A stretch of 64,000 bases of DNA from Argopecten irradians (taxonomy: Eukaryota > Mollusca > Bivalvia > Pectinida > Pectinidae), in assembly GCF_041381155.1 (NCBI RefSeq), contig NC_091137.1, positions 15,991,765-16,055,764 of the forward strand, read 5' to 3'. The translations under genes and the position numbers were made by a program. Each line of letters begins with the position of its first letter. The first letter of the stretch is position 1. Below the pieces are notes generated by a model, which was not told where the DNA came from, did not search any database, and worked only from the letters and a program-made list of their open reading frames with translations. This document shows, piece after piece, positions 11,205 through 20,729 of the stretch.

Positions 11205-11811
11205 AGCCGTGGTCACAACTCGGCGTACTTACAAGTACGTGCTGTCTACGTGAAAAAAGCGCAGACAAAACGCTGAGATACGTAAGTGGCACGTAAGGCT
11301 CAGTACGCATTTGGGAGCACGCAGACATAAAGTAGCATTTTTAGAGCATGCAGAACTTCCGCTGAGCACAGGCTGCGTTCGGGTCTGAGTTCGGGCCACA
11401 GATTTAAAAATGAGTGTACGACGACGCACGTGCACCGCACGATCAATGCGCGTGCACATTATTTTTTCATTGTTTTTTTTTTTTTTTTTTTTTTTTTCTG
11501 TCACATTCATATGTCATATACACAACTAATCATTACGACAATACACATAAGACAATACGAAGAAGGAACTTAAAAGGCATTGTACACAAGTTGTGCACAC
11601 CTTTACATTAAGATGTGCCGAAAATATATACAAAGTTGATTTTTTTTTTACTTTTCAGAGGTGTACATCTTTAACAGTAATTTAAAGGAAATCACTTAAT
11701 ATTTGAGGATAGCATTACAACTGGTGTGGCATATTCAATAAATGTTCTTTAAAATTATGTTATTAATGTGATTTAACATCGTTTATCAAGGCGGGGTTCT
11801 GACCACGGCTT
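11205..11811. mobile_element. about 600-bp DNA element with 22-bp terminal inverted repeats
   Basis: The left end AGCCGTGGTCACAACTCGGC and the right end (read outward) AGCCGTGGTCAGAACCCCGC match except for three positions. The left half is unusually CG-rich for this window and full of ACGT and GTGCAC palindromes. The right half is AT-rich. There is no coding sequence for a transposase. A target duplication could not be fixed, so the superfamily is open. Confidence 0.6.
11473..11497 (+). repeat. poly(T) tract of 25
   Basis: Twenty-five consecutive T, inside the 11,205-11,811 element. It could be the A-tail of a minus-strand retro-inserted fragment, but no body was recognised next to it. Confidence 0.9.
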
Positions 11812-14640
11812 TTTTTAGTATCGTACTATTTGGAAGGTAAGAACTATTTAACAAATTAAAGGGAAGCAACTTTTATAAACTGGAAGATTGATTTAATTGT
11901 TTATATAGAGACTATTATGTGTGACGTTGCTCTACCTTGATGTATAGTGATATTCTGTACGTGTACCAACACCACAGGGGTATACATAGAGATACTATGA
12001 GTTATTATATCTACATATTATTTGCCTTCATTTTAGAATATAAAAGGTATAACCATTAAAGAGACAATCTGTTTTTGAACGTTCTACAAAGCAACATCAA
12101 TACCCATAATGGATTTACTTTTACTTAGTTTTGAATGCATATTAGTGTATCTGAACAAATAGATGCGATTGCCTATAATTCCCTAGGATTGAATTATTAC
12201 CAGGTAGCGCAGACAACATAGGGAGTTTGTTCTACTTTCATAGGTTTGACTTTAAAAATAAAGAACACTGCAGTAGAAATATGTACACCATTTTGACTTC
12301 TTCAACAATAACCCACCTTGTGAAACAAGCATGGATGTTGACAAAAAACTTTTCTAACCACATGTGGGAAGTTTGTAGTAAATCGGTTGTGTTAATTGGC
12401 AAATCAATTTCATACTTTGAACTGATCTTATCTTCATGGCCTACTATCTTTTCGAAAAAAAATTTAAAAGCGTCTTAAAACATTTCTATAACATTTATAG
12501 ATTATAACATAAGAACATTTATATCGATGGCCTAAGACGAGGTTACAACACCAAACAAATGCCATGTGCAATCTATGTTAGCAGTTAGGATTCATCTCGC
12601 TGATAAACCTTTGTTATGAAAATTAAGATATTATTTATTTAAATCAAATTGTTCAGTAGGTAATGATAACTGTATTATTAACGTTAAGCTAACAACTTTT
12701 GTGATCCTAAACAATTATCAATCTCATTTCACAATCCTTTTTTTAATTAAAAGCCATTTGGAAGCATTAGATCAGGTAAATAAAGCCATATGGTAAAAGT
12801 GAGGTACGCCTTGTACAAATCTATGTTACTGACTTATCCGATTCCATACATTCCAACAATTCCGCCAATGTAGAGACTTGTTCCAGAAATATTCAATCTT
12901 TATATATCCGAGAATTTCATTTCATTTATATCATGACAATGTGCGGCGAATAAAGTTTTAATTCTGTGTTGCTGCAACCAAGTAAATATACAAAATTACA
13001 CCTTTGTAATTTTTTAAGAAATAATACAGATATTTTAGAATCAACACATTTTTGAATGGTTACCATTACCATTAAGTTTAGTTGCTCATCCGTAAGGTTT
13101 TTATGATACTATTGTTTACCTTTTATAATAGCAAATTAAAAAATAAAATAGATATTACAAAAGTATTTAAAAAAAACCAAATAAAATGGTAATGAATAGC
13201 AAACATACAATTAAACACTGAACAAAATATTTTATTCAAACTGCACCAATATATAACAAACAAATGTAAACAATTCAAACATCAAAATACTTGTTGATTA
13301 TCACAGTATAGAAATTAGTTTAAATGCGGTCTAAGTAGATTGTATTTAACCTCGATCCAAAACAACAAGTGCTAGCACAGCCAGGATCTCCGTATGGTAG
13401 CTATCACAATAGGAGATTATTGTCAAACCTATATCGCAAAAGTTGCGAAAACGAAATCAAACTTTAATTTTCAGTTTTGTCTGTGTTCTTTATTGTTTCG
13501 TATTTGGGTTAGAAACTAAAAAAAATCAAAGTAGATTTTCTTGCTACAATTAGTATTCGCAAACATAAAATTGAATGATTATTAAAACAATAACAACACC
13601 TTTAAGATATTTCGAAAACATACACAATGACAAAGGAGAACAACATATTGTTTTTGTTACAATTACAGTTCACCATGCGAGGAACTTTAATATTCCTGGA
13701 GTTACTTCCCTTCATATAATGGTAGGCAGAATTCCATTCCGATGTAAAATGACTTACGTTGTTCCTTTAGGTAAAGTCATTTTGATAAAAATATATTTTC
13801 GAAAAGTAAACTTTATGGCAAAATTAGATAAATGTTTGAACAATATGAAATACAAAAAGAAATTTAGTTACTGACTGGAAAGTAAGCTTTGTCGACAAAC
13901 TCGATCATTTATGTAATCACTACTGTATTGGCGATAACATAGATTTCAGGTAGATTAAAGCAATCATAACAAAATAGGAAAGTTTTGGTATTTGTATAAA
14001 AATAAAAGATATAAAAGATAAACATATGTCTACTCAATTAACGTATCATTTGTATATCGAACATTCAAAATTATCTCCTCAAAAAGTGAAATCAATAAAA
14101 AAGGACGGCATACATTTCAATTCAATGATGAGCTTATGTAGAGTAAATTATAAAAGCATGTATATACCTTATCTTGAAATCATAGTATCCAGGTGTTTTG
14201 CACGTACTTTCTTTACTCTAATACTCATTGAGTATAGATGTCAAATGTTGATGGATTAACATAGGAAAATACGTATAGCCCATGTGTAAACATCAGCGAA
14301 ACATAAGAGGTTCTCGTTTCGTTACGTGCACACACGTTTGACCAGTCAAATTTTCGAGATCAGTAAACGAAATGCACTCAAGATTGACACCGTTCAAGAT
14401 TATTCTTTAAACATACAGCTTCCTATTCAAACATACCTTATTTTTTATATAAATCAACAAATATGCTTTTATATTCATAAAAAACAAACCCTGTAAATGC
14501 CGTGTGTACGCTCTTATAAATTCCGCTGTCAGAATCACATTGTTGACATTAGATTGATACAAACGATTAGCACAAAACTAGCAAAATATTGAAAATAGAC
14601 AACTTCCGACTTTGATAAATAGTTGTGATTTGCATTGAAA
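11812..14640. other. no gene recognised
   Basis: AT-rich DNA. The longest frame (13,575-13,874, 99 codons) is lysine/isoleucine-rich without domain motifs and follows base composition. No exon pair, RNA gene or clear repeat was found. Confidence 0.3.
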
Positions 14641-16025
14641 TCTTAATACATATCATTAATCAACAACTGTAATTTCAAAAACAACTGAAGGTGCAAACAT
14701 CTTTCATTTCAAATAATAATGTAACCCTCTGCCTTGTTTGGTCCCTGTGTTGTATAGGTGTAAAGGTGCTTGAGGATTTGTTAATTACAAAAGCCTTTGG
14801 TATCCTAAAAGTAAATGCATGTTTGTTCTGATTAACTGACACATTATAATACACATGCATAATACAATATCTGTATTCACATGAGGGGGGTGATTAGCTG
14901 ACATATATAGAACAACTCTTTAAAATTAGTCTTATATAATAAACACAGTTTATGAGAAACACACAAACACTATATTGTGTAAAACGTTTTTTTCAAATAA
15001 CATGTTTAATGCTTCAAGTATAGTATTTACTCTGTACGGTACATTGCATGAAATGGTCCTTGTATATATCAGGTTTCGAAATAGACATCGAACAAAGTAT
15101 TTATTTGAAATAATTGTGATTATGCATAATAACAACACATATCTTTGATCAACAACTGTGATTTTAAAAAAACCCACCTTGACAACGGTGATTTGAAGGT
15201 GCAAGCATCGTTCATTTTAAATAATTTGGTAACCCTCTATTCCCATTTGGTCCATGCCAAATACTATGCTTTTATTAGATTATCTGAAGTTGCAGAAGTT
15301 TGTAGAAAACTGCTTGCGCTTTCTTCAGATATGTTTAAAATCTTTCTCCTTTATTTGATTTTTGGAATATAGAAGAACTTTGACGTCAGTTTGTTTCATG
15401 TTCTGCTTCATGATTTCACTAGTGAAATTTACAATATCTGAAAAGAATTTAATATCTTTTAAAGTAAAAGACGAAAAATTATACATTACATATTTTTTTA
15501 AGAAATTTACAAACATTCCCACGGAATTTAAAAAAACGAGATTGTGATCATTGAAAATTTATCAACATATATAGATAGATGAAATATGTATCATAAAAAT
15601 ATGACGTACTTTTGTCCGATCACTTCCGTTATAAAAGGTGATTGAATGAGATGTTTTATCGTAAGGCTATTTAAGTCTTCAAATTCAAAACTATAGAGTT
15701 ATTCTAGATCTGATTAACACTTTAGCATAAATTTGACCATATACTTCAGTATCCTAAAAGTAAATGCATGTATGTTTTGATCAACTAAAACAATATAATA
15801 CACATCGTATAATAGACATAATGCAATGGGAGTCGCGCGAGAATGATAATTACATATAGCTGTCATAAAAATACCAACTTTTTAAGAATTAGTTGCGAAT
15901 ATATCTAATCAACACAGGTTATGCCAAACTCACAAACAACATGAAATTAAAAAATATATAATTATGTATATCTATTCTTTTTAAATAACATGGTCCATGC
16001 CCTACTTATTTACTATTTATGGTAC
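14641..16025. repeat. diverged tandem segmental duplication, second copy interrupted
   Basis: Copy one is about 14,641-15,040. Copy two is split into about 15,121-15,255 and 15,745-16,025. Shared landmarks in order are ATCAACAACTGT, GAAGGTGCAAnCATC, GTAACCCTCT, TTTGGTCC, TATCCTAAAAGTAAATGCAT and AAATAACATG. The 490-bp segment between the two halves of copy two is absent from copy one, so it is an insertion or copy one lost it. The block lies just 3' of the TRPV gene. Confidence 0.65.
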
Positions 16026-16221
16026 TAAATCTGTGTCACCTTCAAACCAGCATTTACAGTAATGTAACTATAATTACTATCATTACAGTGTCCCGTGATA
16101 ACCATGAACCACTGATATCAAAGCTTATAACTAAGAAAGAAAATCCAGGTACCACTTCATGATATACAGTAGAAAGTAGTAAAAATACCATATCTCCTCT
16201 ATTAAAGGAACTCCTTTCTGT

Positions 16222-18918
16222 CTAGGAATGAGTGGAGTGTACAGTTTGGATATCGACCTCTCGTCTATCCCCTACAGCAGGGAGGCCTTCCGGGGCTGAG
16301 GCGTACATCGATCCATTCGACCCTGGGTTCACCATCGTGGGCGAGGAGGGCTTCTTTTCATGCAGATTTTCCGACTTGTGTCTTTTTCTCTTCGATCTTT
16401 GCTTTTTGAGTAATATTGGACTAGACTGGCTTGGTTCAACGTCTGGAAATTCGCCAAAGGTGTCCATTTTTCTTCTCCTCGGGGGAGGCGTATCTATTTC
16501 TGAATCTTCCTCTTTCAACACGTGCAAATTTCGTCTTGGCGGTTTTATTGGAGAAAGGGTGTCCCTGTAAGACCGAGAACGAGAACTAGGCCTCCTCATC
16601 ATAGTCATTGTGCTCTCTCTTCGTCTTGGACTGAAACTTAAATCATCCCGATACACACTAGTCGCATTTAAATCAAACTGTGATGTCATATTCTGTATCG
16701 TTCCCATGCTATTGGGTATTGTTGGTTGAACTTGTGTTTTCATTACACCCGTTTTTTCTTCCTCTGTTGCATACGTCATTTGCAGGGAATGTATTTCGAA
16801 AAGGTAACGTATATCCGACTTGTTCTGTTTCGTTGCAGTGTCAAAGCCGCGTATTTCTCGTGCTTCAGCGTGACACGGTAACACGTTGGTTAAACAACAG
16901 AAACAGAAAATATCTTCCAAAAACAACATCACGGATAACTGCTGTAGCCGCCATTGTGGATATCTGTCCTCCAGAACGATCGCGCATGTCTGTGACATCA
17001 TTGCGATTAGAGCATTCAGCAGCAAGACATAAGATATTATAACAAATATTACAAACAGCGTCACCGACAGCCACGGAACACGGGAGTCGTATAGGCTCTC
17101 AATGTCACCGAGGCCGAGCATCAGTTTAAACATAGCAAGCATGGTATACCAATAAGTGGAATATTCGGTTTCAGCACCATCATCATTACTGGAAGGATCA
17201 TCGTCCACTTGGAAGAGGATATGCATTGCTGCTGTGAATGAAATAAGTTCAAATAGCAACACTATCCCAAATCTGAGTAAGTCTCCAAATATCACACGCT
17301 TGATCATTTCAGTAAAGAAGCTGAATATCCTCAGAGGTCGCAGAAAGAAAACAGTGAACCACCAACCAGTGATCAGAGCTATAATAAGGGGAATACTGTC
17401 ATGTGAGTCATCTGAAGCTGTCATCAGCGCGTCTATGATAATACAGCTAGAGTGCACAGTGAGCATCACAATATACGCAAGGTTATGTAAAAAATACTGA
17501 CTTGAATTTGAGCGACGAAATTTTGGCACAAACAATAAAATTGACACTACACCATAAATCAGTCCAACGACAAACGATAGCCATTGGTATGTTCTGATAA
17601 AGCTATTCACTTCCGGATGCTCCAATTCCCGTTCTGTCCGAGATTTGCCGGTTGTGTTGTAGATAATATGTGGTCTTACTACCGCATACCCTGTCAAACC
17701 TATGATAAATAGTACATGGAAGAAAAACCAAAAGTAATATATCCACCGGTAGAATGTCCACTTGGCGCGGACCAGATTCTTGAACGGAGGCATTTCTGTT
17801 AGTCTAAATGCGTCTTTGCTATGATAGCTATAGCTGAACACCATCTCAAGAACACTTTCAGTCTCTGGATAGACCCCGCCACATGACACAATCTGTTGTT
17901 TTGATTTCCGCAGTTGTCTAGTAGCGATACCTTCACGTTTCGGTAACACACTTCCTCGACCGTGTGCTTTTTTCAAAGAGACGTTGTTGGAAGCATTCGC
18001 TTTGATTGTAGCGATTGAGTCTACCTCCGTGACGTCGTACATTTTGATATCGAAGAGACCATCGTGTGTACTGAAAAAACAGTATACGTCTTCTAAGTTA
18101 ACGATGAAGTTAAACGCTTCCACCACACCATGCTTGGCTGCCAGTTGTAGCGGTGTGAGGTGGTCGTTATTACGTATAAACCATACATACGTGTATTGAT
18201 ATTTATATTGCAGACTATTACTTTCTTCTGACAGTATACGCTCCGTCGACCCCTTTTCTTCCAATTCTCCTTGAAGATATCCAAGCATGGAAACAACATC
18301 GCTGATCTTTTCTGGATATATAGCAGCGTATTTGATTAAAGAGTGGAATACGGTATCACCTTCCTCGTTTGTAAATTCGATTTCTGCGTCATTTTCAATG
18401 AGTAAATGGACGATTTCAGGACAAAACGCCAAAGCAGCAACACTAAGTGCAATTCCGCCCATCATCACCGTGTTCACAAACCTTGCACCTGTCGCCTCTG
18501 TATACATCATCCTCTTTAATATATCGGAGGTAAGTCCATCTTTCGCGTGTCGTAGCATAGCTTCAACGGCATCAGTGTTGCCCTTGGTGATGGCGATATG
18601 GAAGGCAGTCTGGCCTTTGTAGTTCTCAGAGTTCTCTCTCGCCTGGGTAAGCAGCTGAGGACACAACCTGACAAGAAGTTCCACCATGCTGCTGTCGTCT
18701 TGATATTTGACAGCTGTATGCAAAAATGTTTCATCTTCATTTTCCCGGTACTTGACGAGAATATCTTTACGGTTATAATTTTTAATGAGATCTAAAAGAT
18801 CGGATGCCTTTTCGTTTTCGCCGTCCTTGATGAAACGCGACAGAGCTTTTTCACATTCGGTGGAACCGGAATCTGTAACCAGTTTGTTTTTATAGTGACT
18901 TTTCTCTCGCTTTTCCAT
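16222..18918 (-). CDS. TRPV-family cation channel, intronless coding sequence
   Basis: The 898-residue product is complete, ATG to TAG. An N-terminal cytoplasmic region carries ankyrin repeats (about residues 62-95, 101-135, 150-185, 186-215, 252-280; motifs TFLHTAV, TAFHIAI, TPLQLAAKHG). Six membrane helices follow at about 392-414, 443-465, 478-500, 510-530, 545-570 and 617-642. The pore helix and selectivity filter MLGLGDI (600-606) and the S6 motif LLNALIAMMS are TRPV signatures. After S6 comes a TRP-helix-like WRLQQL (656-661). The last 180 or so residues are polar, Arg/Ser/Pro-rich and look disordered. TRPV proteins form tetrameric, calcium-permeable sensory channels in the plasma membrane. 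The GLGDI filter resembles invertebrate Nanchung/Inactive or OCR types more than vertebrate TRPV5/6. There is no intron in 2.7 kb of coding sequence, whereas vertebrate TRPV genes are multi-exon. Subfamily assignment needs a tree. Confidence 0.95.
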   Translation of the reverse strand: MEKREKSHYKNKLVTDSGSTECEKALSRFIKDGENEKASDLLDLIKNYNRKDILVKYRENEDETFLHTAVKYQDDSSMVELLVRLCPQLLTQARENSENYKGQTAFHIAITKGNTDAVEAMLRHAKDGLTSDILKRMMYTEATGARFVNTVMMGGIALSVAALAFCPEIVHLLIENDAEIEFTNEEGDTVFHSLIKYAAIYPEKISDVVSMLGYLQGELEEKGSTERILSEESNSLQYKYQYTYVWFIRNNDHLTPLQLAAKHGVVEAFNFIVNLEDVYCFFSTHDGLFDIKMYDVTEVDSIATIKANASNNVSLKKAHGRGSVLPKREGIATRQLRKSKQQIVSCGGVYPETESVLEMVFSYSYHSKDAFRLTEMPPFKNLVRAKWTFYRWIYYFWFFFHVLFIIGLTGYAVVRPHIIYNTTGKSRTERELEHPEVNSFIRTYQWLSFVVGLIYGVVSILLFVPKFRRSNSSQYFLHNLAYIVMLTVHSSCIIIDALMTASDDSHDSIPLIIALITGWWFTVFFLRPLRIFSFFTEMIKRVIFGDLLRFGIVLLFELISFTAAMHILFQVDDDPSSNDDGAETEYSTYWYTMLAMFKLMLGLGDIESLYDSRVPWLSVTLFVIFVIISYVLLLNALIAMMSQTCAIVLEDRYPQWRLQQLSVMLFLEDIFCFCCLTNVLPCHAEAREIRGFDTATKQNKSDIRYLFEIHSLQMTYATEEEKTGVMKTQVQPTIPNSMGTIQNMTSQFDLNATSVYRDDLSFSPRRRESTMTMMRRPSSRSRSYRDTLSPIKPPRRNLHVLKEEDSEIDTPPPRRRKMDTFGEFPDVEPSQSSPILLKKQRSKRKRHKSENLHEKKPSSPTMVNPGSNGSMYASAPEGLPAVGDRREVDIQTVHSTHS

Positions 18919-18990
18919 TACTAGTTTATATGTCTTTCTTGTACCTGAGTAAGGTCCACATCCGCCTAAACGAAAAAAAGAAGAATTTAT
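18919..18990 (-). other. 5' UTR end and splice acceptor upstream of the TRPV start
   Basis: On the minus strand a run TTCTTTTTTTCGTTTAG ends at 18,966, followed by a 46-base leader (18,965-18,919) and the ATG. The strong polypyrimidine tract and TAG suggest that an intron separates a non-coding first exon from the single coding exon. The first exon was not located. Confidence 0.55.
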
Positions 18991-19898
18991 TAAATATCTT
19001 TCGTCATAAAATAAATAGTAATTTTATACCACATTTATTTATAAGAGTGTATGAAAAAACGAATAGAATTAAAATATACGATATTTATAAACTACATTCA
19101 CGCATAAAAGTGAATGAAAACTCCACATTCTAAGCTTGTATGTTGGTATAAACTAGTGCTATGCCATTAAATTACGAACATCGGTAGGAAATATTTCGTT
19201 TTTGAAAACCAGACACAATCAATGTCATCCGATAGCATTCAACAGAGTACCATGGTTCCGATACCACGACGAAGATAAATGGCATACAAAAGCACCATAG
19301 AAGGAAAGTATATCATTTATTATGATACCGAGTGAGTAATTTATAAAAGCCATGTTGTCTAGCAATAACCGTCAATAACGGCATGAAGTTTTAAATTAGT
19401 GTACAGATACAGTATATATATTTAGATATAATATATGACTTTTCCATGAGGAATGACAATGCTATTTTATTTATTATTCATTAGTCCCTTTTTCACTTCT
19501 AGCCTACTTATTCCGTCTTTGCATATTACAGAGTTAAATCTTAATTGCTTGGATGTTATCGATTGTGACGTCATTATTTTGTAAACAATACTCACGTTAC
19601 GCTCACAAACATATTACATCATAGTCAATGCATAACTGGAAGGGCAGATAACTCTTCAATATGCAAAGACAGAACAAAGGTTGTATTTATTGCAAGTCTT
19701 AGATTGAGATCAACTCTGATCATTTAAATATATATTATTAATAAAAAAAAATAAAAAACTTAAGACAGGTGAAAGATCTGCAGTGTATTATTGTATTTTG
19801 ATGTTAGTCCAGGGTCTCATAGTATTAGCATAATATGATATGAAGAAACCTTACTATGTTCAGTGCCATCCACGTTTTCACATATAACTTGGCAATAC
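18991..19898. other. presumed TRPV upstream region; no gene seen
   Basis: AT-rich DNA between the TRPV acceptor and the TTAA MITE. It contains one CRE-like TGACGTCA near 19,567. No TATA box or first exon can be assigned with confidence. Confidence 0.3.
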
Positions 19899-19902
19899 TT
19901 AA

Positions 19903-20240
19903 AGTGAATAGTCGGGTAAAGAAAACCAGTCTTAATGCGTTCATTGGCCTTCCAAAAGTTCTCACATATTAATACGACGGCCAAGTTCTGCTTACGTTTC
20001 CCAGTTCTGACCATTAAAATAAAGAAAAGTTGAAAGCATTGAAAGCGAGGCTGCGTGGAAATGTAACCACGGACATAGTCAGCCGGGAGGACGTTTTAGG
20101 ATTTCTATACTTTAAATTAATTTCTTCGTACGCAGACAATTTTTGATGAGAGATTTTATTTTTCTATTTCATAAGAAATTATAATGGCTACATTCACACC
20201 ATTTTTACCGACTTTAGCTATCCTTGCCCGACTGTTCACT
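19903..20240. mobile_element. MITE with TTAA target duplication, copy 2
   Basis: A 338-bp copy of the element at 3,687-4,023, in the same orientation. Ends are AGTGAATAGTCGGGTAAAGA and, outward, AGTGAACAGTCGGGCAAGGA, with TTAA at 19,899-19,902 and 20,241-20,244. The two copies differ at only a small number of positions by eye, so the family moved fairly recently. It sits about 1 kb upstream of the TRPV coding exon. Confidence 0.85.
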
Positions 20241-20421
20241 TTAAATACTATCTCGATAGTCTTATTATGTTGTTTTAACTGTAGGTGTATATATTTTCAT
20301 ATATTGAAGCGTTTAGCAATGTTACAAAAGATTCATATATCATTATAATGCAGTCTACACTCGTTACATGTAAACGCCTCCTACCAAAATATAAATATCC
20401 TCTGTCTTGTGACTGTGTGTG

Positions 20422-20462
20422 ACTGTCTGTACTATGTGTGTGTGTGTGTATGTGTGTGTATA
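20422..20462. repeat. imperfect (TG)n microsatellite
   Basis: Runs of GTGTGTGTGTGT with TGTCTG and TATGTG interruptions. Ordinary microsatellite. Confidence 0.8.
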
Positions 20463-20544
20463 TCCCTTCTTCCCCGGTAGTAACTTAAATATTAAAGTGT
20501 TTTCGTCGAATTCATAAATAAAACATTGTGATAGAATCCATTCC

Positions 20545-20725
20545 CCAGATACTGTAAACCAACTTTCGTACAAATTTCGCGATCCAAGTTTATTTCCGCG
20601 AATTACCGTTTACAACATATTTACCGATATGATTTTCCATTCAGTTTTTAAATTGAATATGTTTTAACTTGTTTGAAATTAAAATCGCAAATTTGAAAAG
20701 CTGCAAAAGAATGCTGTATTACAGT
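20545..20725. mobile_element. CG-box short element, short form with ACTGTAAA ends
   Basis: The left end ATACTGTAAACCAACTTTCG and the right end GCTGTATTACAGTA form a short inverted pair around TTTCGCGATC, TTCCGCGAATT and a palindromic TTTTTAAATTGAA centre. It belongs to the same loose family as 9,128-9,350 and 43,240-43,430. Confidence 0.4.
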
Positions 20726-20729
20726 AATC

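Noticed and set aside
16232-18795. Several plus-strand frames of 65-120 codons
   Set aside because: Antisense shadows of the TRPV coding exon.
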